Assembly (NCBI RefSeq): GCF_020889785.1
Contig: NZ_JACMYK010000041.1
Span: 1-52,476, forward strand
From: Bradyrhizobium acaciae
Lineage (GTDB): Bacteria; Pseudomonadota; Alphaproteobacteria; Rhizobiales; Xanthobacteraceae
Length of the DNA: 52,476 nucleotides
Direction: 5' to 3'
Below, one piece after another: positions 1 to 8,318 of the stretch (within the stretch, counting starts at the first letter, position 1; each line of letters opens with the position of its first letter). A program made the translations under genes and the position numbers. Below the pieces are notes generated by a model that saw only the letters and a program-made list of their open reading frames with translations, did not search any database and had not been told where the DNA came from.

Positions 1-195
1 AGCTTCTCGGCCAACAGCAGCGGCACAGGAGGAACCCTCAGCGTCAGCGACGGCACGCACATGGCCCAGATTGCGCTGCTTGGCCAGTACGCCGCCAACA
101 GTTTCGTTGCGACTGGTGACGGCCACGGCGGAACGCTGATCACGGAGCCTGCCGCAGTCGCCATGCAGGCCCAACTGACGCAGCCGCATGCCTAG
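1..195 (+). CDS. C-terminal end of a repeat-rich type I secretion cargo (5' end outside window)
   Basis: An open frame runs from base 1 to a TAG at 193-195 and gives 64 residues. It contains GGTLSVSDGTHMAQIALLG followed by QYAANSFVATGDGHGGTLI. This Gly/Asp/Ser-rich pattern is characteristic of the C-terminal beta-rich segment of large secreted RTX/adhesin-like proteins of Bradyrhizobium and Rhodopseudomonas (recalled from family knowledge). The secretion signal of such proteins is C-terminal and uncleaved, which fits the type I ABC exporter and HlyD adaptor at 1848-5394. Most of the gene lies outside the window, so its size and function cannot be judged. A decayed copy of the same C-terminus lies at 1350-1650. 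Confidence 0.72.
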   Translation, partial: SFSANSSGTGGTLSVSDGTHMAQIALLGQYAANSFVATGDGHGGTLITEPAAVAMQAQLTQPHA

Positions 196-312
196 ACCGT
201 ACCGATTGGAGACCGACCGGACGGAAAAGATCCTGGTGAGGGGTACGAGAAGCGTCGCGTAGACCGCGACAGGATCCCTGTACGGAGAGATGGCCTCGTC
301 TTGCCCGTCATC

Positions 313-348
313 TTGCCGCCGAATGTCCAAACGGATATTCGACGGCAA
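313..348. terminator. Strong hairpin between convergent genes, possible bidirectional terminator
   Basis: Bases 313-328 pair with 333-348 around a four-base loop (AAAC). The stem is 16 bp with one C/A mismatch and one G-T wobble. It lies between the cargo gene ending at 195 (plus) and the glycosyltransferase gene ending at 387 (minus), where a shared terminator would be expected. Neither side has a clear T-run, so it may be Rho-assisted or simply a structured repeat. A looser nested pair lies upstream: GATCCTG 229-235 with CAGGATC 270-276, enclosing GTCGCG 254-259 with CGCGAC 265-270. Confidence 0.4.
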
Positions 349-386
349 AGCGCGGTACATTGAAAAGTGTAGAGCTATCCGTTTCG

Positions 387-1136
387 TTATTCGGGTCGGA
401 TGAATTGCGCCTGTAGATCCCCGGTAAACGTCACCGGGCCGGTGTGGTTCAATTTGCTGAACGTATCGAGCCAGATTTCTCCGCCGAGATCGCGCCATCG
501 CCGGCAGAACGCATAATCCTCCGAAAGGTATTCCTTCGTCTCGGGATCAATCATGCAGTCGAACAGGGCCCAGCGGGGGCTGTTTTCGGGTACGTGCCCC
601 GCGTAGACCGGAGCTATGTGACGAAGCTCGGGATAGGCGTCGCACATCCGCTCGATGACATTGCGTCGGATGAGGAGGAAACCTGTGCCGATGCGCTTCA
701 CGGGCGCGAAGCCGTCCCTCGCCGTGATTGCGGTGCTATCCTCCCAAGCCAGTACATAGTGCAGTGCCGCGGTTTGGACATTGGAACGACCGGCCTTGAT
801 GGCGCGTTCGGCCTTGGCCCAGTCGACTTCTTTCAAGGGGTAGGCGCCCGCCGCAACGTCGACGTTGAATTTCAGAAGTCGCAGCACCTGGTCGGGCGAG
901 AATCCGATGTCCGCATCGATGAACATCAGGTGCGTTGCGTGCTCGTGTGCCAGAAACTGGCGGACAAGCTCGTTGCGTGCGCGCGTGACCAGCGAGTCAC
1001 TGAAGAAGCGAACGCCCATGCCAACGCCGAGCTCGAGGCACGTCGTTTGAAGCGTCAAAAGTGAGGTTATGTATGAAGTGGTCGCCAATCCTCCGTAGGT
1101 TGGAGTGGCGACAAGAATATAGGGCGGTTGCGACAT
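387..1136 (-). CDS. GT-A-like glycosyltransferase family protein
   Basis: A 249-residue protein starting MSQPPYILVATPTYGG. The N-terminal 'VATPTYGG' strand-loop and the acidic 'LMFIDADIGF' motif near residue 72 resemble the nucleotide-binding fold and DxD-type metal site of GT-A enzymes, though here the motif reads DAD. The later 'EDYAFCRRW' resembles the acceptor-side ED motif of GT2-like proteins. I chose the ATG at 1136 rather than one 18 codons upstream because GAGGGG lies a few bases before it and the conserved fold begins immediately. The gene sits between the secreted cargo end and its exporter, so it might glycosylate the cargo or belong to the polysaccharide locus; that is inference. 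The donor cannot be predicted. Confidence 0.78.
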   Translation of the reverse strand: MSQPPYILVATPTYGGLATTSYITSLLTLQTTCLELGVGMGVRFFSDSLVTRARNELVRQFLAHEHATHLMFIDADIGFSPDQVLRLLKFNVDVAAGAYPLKEVDWAKAERAIKAGRSNVQTAALHYVLAWEDSTAITARDGFAPVKRIGTGFLLIRRNVIERMCDAYPELRHIAPVYAGHVPENSPRWALFDCMIDPETKEYLSEDYAFCRRWRDLGGEIWLDTFSKLNHTGPVTFTGDLQAQFIRPE

Positions 1137-1349
1137 GATACCCCTCGGTGGACGCGAACGAAGGAATTCAAGCTCTTTCGCTCGCGGCAATTATCTGATG
1201 CGGATCGTGAGTTACCGGCATCTTGCATTCGTCGTTTGAGATGGCCGGCCAAGATCCTTGATAGCTTACCGAATACGGCCTCCGGGACACCAGCGGAAAC
1301 GGATACTGGTTCGCAGGCAGCACGCTGGAGCCTGCCCTGCGAGACGACG

Positions 1350-1650
1350 GCACCGGTGGCGTTCCGAGGCAACACCGGAAAGCTCAGGCGTGGCAGCTCC
1401 GCGAGCTTCAGTGGGAGCGTTGCGGGCAGGGCGGCGCAAGACACTATCGACTTCGCCGATCAACTTCGTATCCGTCCATAGCCCACCTGTACCGGGAATA
1501 TTACGGGTGGCCCGCTGGCCGGGACCGATGGTAGGCATATCGCCAGCATTTCGCGGCCTGACAGCTATCTGGCCCCGACCTTCAGCCTCGAGCGACCGGC
1601 ACGGAGGAGGCTCGGTTGTCGATCCCCACGTTCGACCAGCGGTCTGCTGA
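1350..1650 (+). pseudogene. Frameshifted relic of a type I secretion cargo C-terminus
   Basis: No single frame is open, but successive frames match the C-terminus seen at 1-195. One frame gives 'GNTGKLRRGSSASFSGSVAG' followed by 'QDTIDFAD' (to about 1461). The next gives 'INFVSVHSP' (about 1460-1496). The first frame then resumes with 'ITGGPLAGTDGRHIASIS' and 'SYLAPTFS' (about 1500-1587), and the second with 'SSDRHGGGSVVDP' (about 1588-1635). The order copies the intact pattern (GGTLSVSDGTH, QYAANSFV, GDGHGGTLI). At least three frame changes and a TAG at 1479-1481 show it is not translated as a unit. It looks like a leftover of a second cargo gene truncated on its 5' side. Confidence 0.7.
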
Positions 1651-1847
1651 CTACGCTGCACCACGCGCAGGGTGATCGCTTGTATGGAAAACCCGTCCCT
1701 TGGAGCGAAGGAGATCGCCCCGCGGGACGAGGCATTGAATTAAGTATTTTTGACAGCCGGGGCTGGTAGCCTAGCTCAGATACTTGCAAATTAGGCCGTT
1801 CTCGCAATATCAGGGAGCTTATTGTTATTCATATTTCAGGAAGACAG
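1651..1847 (+). promoter_or_regulatory. AT-richer leader upstream of the type I secretion operon
   Basis: This stretch lies between the cargo relic and the exporter start. From about 1737 it is visibly AT-richer than its surroundings, as expected for a promoter region. TTGACA at 1750-1755 is a perfect -35-like hexamer, but no good -10 lies 16-19 bases downstream, so I do not call a promoter precisely. AGGA at 1838-1841 precedes the GTG start at 1848 and is the likely ribosome binding site. GGCTGGTAGCC at 1761-1771 can fold into a small hairpin. No gene is seen here. Confidence 0.35.
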
Positions 1848-3992
1848 GTGTCCGAAGGCCCGGACCAGCACAGCGCAACCGACGAAGGGCTGATCGCGCT
1901 CGCCCGTCTGCTCCAGCTCAATGGTTTTGCTGCAGACCCCAAGCAGATTCAGCACGCGCTTGGAAACGTCGTCATTGGCGTCCCCGAGATGCTCCGCTTC
2001 GCGAGGCAATCGGGCTTCAAGGCGCGGGCCTTTCGAACGAGCTTCAAGCGGCTGCTCAAAACGCCGCTTCCGGCAATCGCCACCTTGCGCGACGGTGGAG
2101 TCCTGATCCTGGGCAAGGCGGCCGAGGGCAAGGTTCTCGTTCAGTCCGCCAAGATTGCCGTGCCGCAGATCCTCAGTCAGGCCGAGTTCGAGAAGATCTG
2201 GGACGGCCAGATCGTCTTGTTCACGCGTCGTGCACGCCTGGTCGAACTGACGCGGCGCTTCGATATCACCTGGTTCCTGGCCGCGATCGTGAAGTATCGC
2301 GCGCTTCTGGCCGAAGTCCTGGTCGCTTCCTTCTTTCTCCAGCTGTTTGCGCTGGCTTCGCCGCTGATATTCCAGGTCGTCATCGACAAGGTACTGGTGC
2401 ATCAGAATCTCAGCACGTTGGACGTGCTGATCTTCGCTTTCTTTGCGATCGTGCTGTTCGAGACAGTTCTCGGCACATTGCGGACCTACGTCTTCTCGCA
2501 CACGACAAACCGCATCGACGTCGAGCTCGGAGCGAGACTCTTCCGTCACCTGCTGGCGTTGCCGCTGTCCTATTTCCAGGCCCGCCGGGTCGGCGATTCC
2601 GTCGCCAGGGTACGTGAGCTGGAGAACATTCGGAATTTTCTCACCGGCTCCGCGCTGACGCTCACCATCGACCTGTTCTTCACGTTCGTCTTCCTCGCCG
2701 TCATGTTCGTCTACTCGCCGCTTCTGACGCTGGTCGTCGTCGGCTCGTTGCCGTTCTATGTGGCGCTGTCGATGAGCGCGACACCCGTCTTCCGCCGGCG
2801 CCTCGACGAGAAGTTCAGGCGGGGAGCCGAAAACCAGGCTTTCCTGGTGGAGAGCGTAACCGGCATTGAAACGCTGAAGTCGATGGCGATCGAGCCGCAG
2901 GCGCAGCGCAAGTGGGAAGAGCAGCTCGCCGGCTACGTCACGTCGAGCTTCCGCGTTTCGAACCTCGGAAATGTCACGAGCCAGGCGGTCCAGTTCGTCA
3001 GCAAGGCGACCACCGCGATCACGCTCTATCTCGGCGCCAAGGCGGTGATCGAAGGCAACCTGACCGTGGGCGAACTGGTCGCCTTCAACATGCTGGCGGG
3101 CAGGGTCAGTCAGCCGGTGTTGCGGCTGGCGCAGATATACCAGGACTTCCATCAGGCACGGCTGTCGGTCGAGCGGCTCGGCGACATCCTCAACACGCCG
3201 GCGGAGCCGACCTACAATCTCGGTCGGTCAACGCTCCCCGAAATATCCGGGGCGATCAAATTCGATCGGGTCGGATTTCGCTATCAGCTGGATGGCAGGG
3301 AGGTTCTGAAGGACATCGATTTCGAGATTCCCGCCGGGCAGGTGGTGGGGATCGTCGGATCGTCGGGATCCGGCAAGAGCACCATCGCAAAGCTCGTGCA
3401 GCGGCTCTATGTGCCGGAGCGCGGCCGGGTTCTCATCGACGGCGTCGACCTCGCGGTGGTCGATCCGTCCTGGCTGAGGCGCCAGATCGGCGTGGTGTTG
3501 CAGGACAATGTGCTGTTCAATGCCAGCATACGCGAGAACATCGCGGTGGCCGAGCCGGGCATGCCGATCGAGCGCGTCGTGGCGGCAGCAAAGCTTGCCG
3601 GCGCGCATGAGTTCATTCTCGAACTGACGGATGGATACGATACGACCGTAGGCGAGCGAGGTTCGACGCTGTCCGGCGGGCAGCGGCAGCGCATCGCGAT
3701 CGCGCGCGCGCTCGTGACCAACCCGCGGATTCTGATCTTCGATGAAGCCACCAGCGCGCTGGATTACGAAAGCGAGCAGATCATCCAGCAGAACATGCTT
3801 CAGATCGTGCGGGGACGCACCGCCCTGATCATCGCGCACCGGCTGTCCACTATCCGCCGGGCCAATCGGATTTTGACGGTTGAGAACGGGTCAATCGTCG
3901 AGGACGGCACGCATCAGCAGCTGATCAGCGTCAACGGTAGATATTCCAAGCTCTATCGCTTGCAGGAGGGGCGGGCGGATGGCGCGGATTAG
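1848..3992 (+). CDS. Type I secretion system ABC transporter with inactive C39-like N-terminal domain
   Basis: A 714-residue HlyB-type exporter, close to HlyB in length. Residues 1-130 resemble a C39 peptidase domain but read 'DEGLIALARLL' where the peptidase has its catalytic Cys, so it is a C39-like docking domain and the cargo would not be cleaved N-terminally. A six-helix membrane domain spans roughly 145-430. The ATPase has Walker A 'GSSGSGKST' (near 504-512), signature 'LSGGQRQR' (near 608), Walker B 'ILIFDEATSALD' (near 630) and H-loop 'AHRLST' (near 663). The start is GTG at 1848 after AGGA. The gene overlaps its adaptor by 14 bases, so the two are co-translated. The obvious cargo candidate is the protein ending at 195. 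No TolC gene is in the window. Confidence 0.93.
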   Translation: MSEGPDQHSATDEGLIALARLLQLNGFAADPKQIQHALGNVVIGVPEMLRFARQSGFKARAFRTSFKRLLKTPLPAIATLRDGGVLILGKAAEGKVLVQSAKIAVPQILSQAEFEKIWDGQIVLFTRRARLVELTRRFDITWFLAAIVKYRALLAEVLVASFFLQLFALASPLIFQVVIDKVLVHQNLSTLDVLIFAFFAIVLFETVLGTLRTYVFSHTTNRIDVELGARLFRHLLALPLSYFQARRVGDSVARVRELENIRNFLTGSALTLTIDLFFTFVFLAVMFVYSPLLTLVVVGSLPFYVALSMSATPVFRRRLDEKFRRGAENQAFLVESVTGIETLKSMAIEPQAQRKWEEQLAGYVTSSFRVSNLGNVTSQAVQFVSKATTAITLYLGAKAVIEGNLTVGELVAFNMLAGRVSQPVLRLAQIYQDFHQARLSVERLGDILNTPAEPTYNLGRSTLPEISGAIKFDRVGFRYQLDGREVLKDIDFEIPAGQVVGIVGSSGSGKSTIAKLVQRLYVPERGRVLIDGVDLAVVDPSWLRRQIGVVLQDNVLFNASIRENIAVAEPGMPIERVVAAAKLAGAHEFILELTDGYDTTVGERGSTLSGGQRQRIAIARALVTNPRILIFDEATSALDYESEQIIQQNMLQIVRGRTALIIAHRLSTIRRANRILTVENGSIVEDGTHQQLISVNGRYSKLYRLQEGRADGAD

Positions 3993-5394
3993 AAACGTGC
4001 TTGCCCTGCGGTCCGGTACCGACGAGCGGGAGTTCCTGCCGGCGGCGCTTGAAATCGTGGAGACACCAGCCTCGCCGGCCGGACGCCTCACCGGCGCGAC
4101 AGTGATCGCGGTCTTCTGCGTCGCGCTCGCCTGGGCGGCCTTCGGCAAGGTGGACATCGTCGCATCCGCACAGGGCAAGATCGTTCCCATCGGCGGAACG
4201 AAGGTGATCCAGCCGTTCGAGACCGGGATCGTGAAGGCGATTCACGTTCACGAAGGTCAGCAGGTGAAGGCCGGTGACATTCTGGTCGAGGTGGATCCAC
4301 GCATCAACCAGGCCGAACGGGATCATCTGGTCGTCGATTACCGGGCGGCCCGGCTCGAAGTCGCCAGAATTAACGCCGCACTCGCCAATGCAGACGACCC
4401 TCTGACCGCCTTTCATCCGCCTGATGATGCCTCACCGTCGGAAGTCGCGGTGGAGCGCGACTACCTGCTGAAACAGACGGCCGAGTTTCGCGCCAAGATC
4501 GAATCGCTCTCACGTCAACTCGAGGAGAAAAAGGCCGCGCGAGCGACCACCCAGGCGACGCTCGAGAAGCTCGCGGCCGTCGTTCCCATCATCCAGCAGA
4601 GGGTCGATATCCGGAAGACATCGTCCGAGCGCGAATACACCTCGAAGTACCAGTATCTGGAGATTTACCAGTCGCTGACCGAGGCGCAGCGTGAAGTCGT
4701 GGTCCAGCAGAACCATCTGCAGGAAGCCGAAGCCAGCATCGCCGCGCTCAGCGGATCGCGCGATCAGGCCATAGCCGAGTTTCAGCGGACGCTGTTCGGG
4801 CAGCTTGTCGAGGCGCAGCGCAAGGCCGACGGCCTGGCGCACGACATCGAGAAAGTGCAGAGCAAGATCAACGCGCAATACATGACGTCGCCGATTGACG
4901 GGACTGTCCAACAGCTCGCGATCCACACCGCAGGTGGCATCGTGACGCCCGCTCAGGTGCTTCTGGTCATCGCCCCTGCAAACGGACGCATCGAGATCGA
5001 AGCAATGGTGCCGAACAAGGACGTCGGATTCGTGCATCCGGGTCAAAAGGCGCAAATCAAGATCGACACCTTCAACTTCACCAAATACGGATTGATCCAC
5101 GGCACTGTCGAGAGTGTCTCCCGCGACGCGGTCGTTCGCGAAAAGCCCCGGGACAAGTCCAGCGACCAGACGCCGGGCTCCACCAACACGACGAGCGAGC
5201 CGGCGGGGCAGCAGCTGGTGTTTACCGCACGTGTGTCGATGGATCGCACGGAGATGATGATCGACGATCGCGAGATCAACCTTTCCCCGGGTATGGCCGT
5301 GACGGTTGAGATTGCGACTGGAGCACGATCCATACTCTCGTACTTGCTGTCACCCCTGGTCCGATATGGGCATGACAGCATGAGGGAGAGATGA
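3979..5394 (+). CDS. HlyD-family type I secretion periplasmic adaptor
   Basis: A 471-residue membrane fusion protein that would link the inner-membrane exporter at 1848-3992 to an outer-membrane TolC-like channel. A single hydrophobic segment at about residues 38-55 follows a short cytoplasmic N-terminus. Next come the first half of a lipoyl/barrel-sandwich domain ('GIVKAIHVHEGQQVKAGDIL'), a long Glu/Gln/Lys-rich coiled coil (about 150-310), and the returning barrel half ('SPIDGTVQQLAIHTAGGIV'). Its ATG lies inside the end of the exporter gene. A weak hairpin (CTGTG 5396-5400 with CACAG 5409-5413) follows the stop, where transcription meets the convergent gene ending at 5536. Confidence 0.92.
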   Translation: MARIRNVLALRSGTDEREFLPAALEIVETPASPAGRLTGATVIAVFCVALAWAAFGKVDIVASAQGKIVPIGGTKVIQPFETGIVKAIHVHEGQQVKAGDILVEVDPRINQAERDHLVVDYRAARLEVARINAALANADDPLTAFHPPDDASPSEVAVERDYLLKQTAEFRAKIESLSRQLEEKKAARATTQATLEKLAAVVPIIQQRVDIRKTSSEREYTSKYQYLEIYQSLTEAQREVVVQQNHLQEAEASIAALSGSRDQAIAEFQRTLFGQLVEAQRKADGLAHDIEKVQSKINAQYMTSPIDGTVQQLAIHTAGGIVTPAQVLLVIAPANGRIEIEAMVPNKDVGFVHPGQKAQIKIDTFNFTKYGLIHGTVESVSRDAVVREKPRDKSSDQTPGSTNTTSEPAGQQLVFTARVSMDRTEMMIDDREINLSPGMAVTVEIATGARSILSYLLSPLVRYGHDSMRER

Positions 5395-5535
5395 TCTGTG
5401 AGCTGCTCCACAGTTTCGGCACTGCGCAGGGCCAGATGAGAGCTTGATCGCCGATGACGCCCGCAGTCGGTGGCGCGCCTGCAAGGGGTGTCGGCTGAGC
5501 TGAAATCTTGCGGACGACAGTTCGAACGTCCGGTC

Positions 5536-6681
5536 TCAGCTGGCGTCCGCGATCAGTTTGAAGTCGCTGTTGGGATCTTCGTAGGCATCGAGCATCGCCT
5601 TGGCGATCAGCTTCGGGTTGTGCCACCGCTCGACATAGAGCCGCGATGCCTGGCCACGGATCTGCCATTCGGATCGCCGATCAAGAATGGCGGCAATGTC
5701 CTCGACGAGATTTCCTGGGTTCAGCCGGTAGAGAGGCAGCTCGCGCTTGATGGCGTCCGGCACGAACATCATATCTTCTTCTCTGATGTAACATGCGACC
5801 GGCTTTCCCATTGCCATCATTTCGACGGCAAAGCCTCCATACCAGCCTGCCAGCACCTGGTCGATCGCGAGATCGGCCGATCGATAGATCTCGAGCGCTC
5901 GCTCGTGGCTGGTATTTTCGACAAGGACCAGGTCGAAGTCGTACCGCGATCGCAACTGTTCGAGGGCGTTCATGATCATCGGCGTGCCCTTGATCCGTCC
6001 TGCGGTCGGGGCATGAACGATTTTCGGCCGTCCCTGCTTCGAGGGCAGCGCAACGTCGAACTTCTCGATCTCGACGTTGGAGTAGGGGAGGAATCGACCA
6101 TTCGGTACGACGTGCCCGAGCTCAGGATTGAGATAGAAGACGCGATCGAACAGCGGCAGGACCTTTTCGATCAGGAAGTGGCGTCGGTGGTCGAGCGCGT
6201 CCGTGCATCTTTGATACAGCTCGCAATGCTGCGGGGCGCACATCGTCCATTGGTTTCTCTTGTTGCCTTCATTCGCCAGTCGAACGTCACAACCTTGCAG
6301 CGTCATGAACAGCTTCTTGTTGAAGAAGCGCGCGACATGCAGGTCTGCAGCAGAAAGCCGGTTGATCGTGTCCGTCAGCAGCGACGCCCTGGAGAGCAAG
6401 GATCCCGGTGCTGAAAGCGGAAAGCCCGGCGACAGAAAGGTCTGTCCAAAGTAGAAATGAAGAACGTCGTAGCTCCATTGGCTCTTGAGGCCGAACGCCG
6501 TGCTGCGAATGGCGGTTTCGAGAAATCCGGTGCTCTTTGCCGATAGCACCCGGTCCGCCGAGTATCCAAGCCATGTGTCGTTGCGAACGACGACGTCGCT
6601 GGATGCCCCCAGCTGCCGTTCGGCACGGGATAGCACCCAAGGCTGATTGCCGACATTGACTGGTCCGTGCAGGATTCTCAT
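5536..6681 (-). CDS. GT-B glycosyltransferase, Cys-cluster family C, copy 1
   Basis: A 381-residue GT4-like protein. It begins 'MRILHGPVNVGNQPWVLSRA' and carries C-terminal GT-B features: 'IVHAPTAGRIKGTPMI', then 'DQVLAGWYGGFAVEMMAMGK', where the Glu probably contacts the donor. A Cys group follows the 'QGCDVR' motif: C131, C148, C153 and C159 (spacing C-x4-C-x5-C). It is clearly paralogous to the product of 38095-39228, which keeps the same order of motifs and Cys residues. Together with 6727-8031 it forms a minus-strand pair, divergent from the long plus-strand cluster. Transfer of a sugar to the surface polysaccharide is inferred; donor and acceptor are unknown. Confidence 0.85.
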   Translation of the reverse strand: MRILHGPVNVGNQPWVLSRAERQLGASSDVVVRNDTWLGYSADRVLSAKSTGFLETAIRSTAFGLKSQWSYDVLHFYFGQTFLSPGFPLSAPGSLLSRASLLTDTINRLSAADLHVARFFNKKLFMTLQGCDVRLANEGNKRNQWTMCAPQHCELYQRCTDALDHRRHFLIEKVLPLFDRVFYLNPELGHVVPNGRFLPYSNVEIEKFDVALPSKQGRPKIVHAPTAGRIKGTPMIMNALEQLRSRYDFDLVLVENTSHERALEIYRSADLAIDQVLAGWYGGFAVEMMAMGKPVACYIREEDMMFVPDAIKRELPLYRLNPGNLVEDIAAILDRRSEWQIRGQASRLYVERWHNPKLIAKAMLDAYEDPNSDFKLIADAS

Positions 6682-6726
6682 GTGCGGGTATTCAGGTCCA
6701 CCGAGCGCGATGAAGGTTTGCGCAGG

Positions 6727-8031
6727 CTACTCGGCATGATCGTGGCTCGCGAACTCGCCGATTTGCCTCGTCAGGCTTGTCTGCAGATCTTCGGGAAGAT
6801 CGGCGGTTTCACAATAGAGCCTTCCGAGCCGGGCTGCGACGGCTTGCAGGCTATAATGTGCTTCTACGTAGCGGCGCCCGGCCTTGCCGATGGCATTCAG
6901 GTCGAGCTCACCGCTCAAGCATCGCTTCAGCACATCATAGATATCGTCAGGACGCGTGTTGATGATCGGGCAGGTTGCCGGATCGATCATCATCTGGTCG
7001 CCCCGCAGAAAGCACAAGACCGGCTTCGCCATGGCCATCGCCTCGAGGGCCGTGTAGCCGTGAAAGCCCGCGACAAACTGATCCGCAACAACGTGCGATG
7101 CGCCAAAGAGCTCGAGGACCTTCTTGTTGGGAACGCCGTGGACGGAAACCAGCTCGATCTTCTCTCCTTCCTTCACCAGCCGATCAATCGCCTCGATCAG
7201 AAGCCTCGTTCCCTTGAAGTGTCCGTGGTTCGGCGCATGGGCCACCTTCAGCACGTCGCCGGCCTTGTAGACCGGCGGCTTCGCGGCGAGCTTGCTTGCG
7301 TCGATCGGCCAGTAGTGCATGTCCCGGCAGCCAGGCACATACGTCACCATGTCCCCCATCGCGATCTGCGCGGTCGCGCGGCCTGTGAGGCGGTTGATCG
7401 ATGAGGCGTGCATCTCTGTCGTGCAGACACAGAACTTGCCCGGGGCCGGGCATTCCTCGCACAGGTTCGGGTGACCGAGTGCGAGCGTTGATTCCCGTGC
7501 CCGGACATCGGCGCCGTAGGCGTAGGTGTACAAGCGCTTTCCCGACTGGAACAGGAGGTCGAGTTCCTCAGGGTTGATGCCATAGCGTCCATCGCTCAGC
7601 ATCAGACCACGGTCGTAGAAGTAATTGAAGATATCGTAGCGAAGCAGGGCCCACGCCAGGACCACGCGACGAAACAGGCCGAGACCTCTTCGGCTGCGCA
7701 GCAGTCGAAGGAAACCCTCGAACAGCATGAGATTGATGTCGAACGATCTCGTCACGTAGTACGTGTTGAACACCAGCGACGAGGAGCGAAATCCCAGCAA
7801 GCGATCGCAGCGGGCGAGAAGCGGCAAGGTGAGGATCGGGGTGGCGGCCCACAAGGTACGCACCTTTCCCTTGGCCAGACGCTTCTCGGTGGCGCGCCGC
7901 GCCGCGCGAACAAGCACGCGGGTGACGAAACCTGCGATGGCAGATTGGGCCGGCAGGGGAGATGCAATGCCGTCGGTGGGAAGCGGCGCTTCCGTCAGGG
8001 ACGTCGGTCCGATGGGTTCAATCTTGTTCAC
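6727..8031 (-). CDS. GT-B glycosyltransferase-like protein, Cys-cluster family A, copy 1
   Basis: A 434-residue protein starting from GTG at 8031. Conserved pieces shared with the products of 28251-29711 and 33190-34632 are 'TLWAATPILTL' (59-69), 'DRLLGFRSSSLV' (76-87), 'YAYGADVR' (170-177), a Cys group C191-x2-C194-x6-C201-x-C203, 'VAHAPNHGHFKGT' and 'DQFVAGFHGYTALEAMAMAK'. The last two match the donor-binding half of GT4-type enzymes. The Cys group suggests a metal-binding insertion in the N-terminal Rossmann domain. It is 45 bases upstream of 5536-6681 on the same strand, so one transcript probably carries both. Substrate unknown. Confidence 0.83.
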   Translation of the reverse strand: MNKIEPIGPTSLTEAPLPTDGIASPLPAQSAIAGFVTRVLVRAARRATEKRLAKGKVRTLWAATPILTLPLLARCDRLLGFRSSSLVFNTYYVTRSFDINLMLFEGFLRLLRSRRGLGLFRRVVLAWALLRYDIFNYFYDRGLMLSDGRYGINPEELDLLFQSGKRLYTYAYGADVRARESTLALGHPNLCEECPAPGKFCVCTTEMHASSINRLTGRATAQIAMGDMVTYVPGCRDMHYWPIDASKLAAKPPVYKAGDVLKVAHAPNHGHFKGTRLLIEAIDRLVKEGEKIELVSVHGVPNKKVLELFGASHVVADQFVAGFHGYTALEAMAMAKPVLCFLRGDQMMIDPATCPIINTRPDDIYDVLKRCLSGELDLNAIGKAGRRYVEAHYSLQAVAARLGRLYCETADLPEDLQTSLTRQIGEFASHDHAE

Positions 8032-8318
8032 TTAGGGATCCGATGGATGCCAACTCAACATCAGCCAGCGGTTTCTAGCACAGGTTTGGTCCGAAGCGGC
8101 CATGTGATGCAGGCCCGGAGAGGCGGTGCAGAGCTGGCGGCCGGGCCTCGCTATCTCAGGTTTCAGCAGCGCATGAAGGCAGCTTCGATTGGTCCGGGAA
8201 CGTTGACGCTCAATACGTGAACAGGCTAAGACAGCGGCGGTTTGTTCCAAATGCGCACATATTCCGACGCGGCGGTTATACCGAGCTCCGCCATCGAATC
8301 AATCTGGATAGGCATTTC
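8032..8318. promoter_or_regulatory. Divergent intergenic region with candidate promoter for the amidotransferase operon
   Basis: This 287-base gap separates the minus-strand glycosyltransferases from the plus-strand cluster and must hold promoters for both directions. On the plus strand TTGACG (8203-8208) is followed after 18 bases by TAAGAC (8227-8232), a plausible but weak sigma70-like pair. An inverted repeat, GGCCCGG 8112-8118 with CCGGGCC 8141-8147, could form a hairpin. Short open frames here lack ribosome binding sites and family features, so I read the region as non-coding. Confidence 0.35.

Noticed and set aside
1258..1650. Plus-strand open frame as an intact 130-residue gene
   Set aside because: Only parts of it match the cargo C-terminus and the rest of the match is in another frame, so it is a relic and not a gene.
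1761..1772. GGCTGGTAGCCT as an ops site for the secretion operon
   Set aside because: Only the GGTAGC core matches and the sequence is better explained as a small hairpin; the secretion operon is short and upstream of the NusG paralogue.
1750..1783. TTGACA as the -35 of a promoter for the secretion operon
   Set aside because: No acceptable -10 hexamer lies 16-19 bases downstream, so only the general leader region is annotated.
1836..3152. Long minus-strand open frame (438 codons) opposite the exporter gene
   Set aside because: It mirrors the ABC exporter, whose motifs are unambiguous, and its translation has the Arg/Asp/Gln-rich look of antisense to GC-rich coding DNA.
7945..8220. Small open frames in the divergent gap before the first amidotransferase
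   Set aside because: No ribosome binding site or recognisable sequence, and they overlap the divergent gene start.
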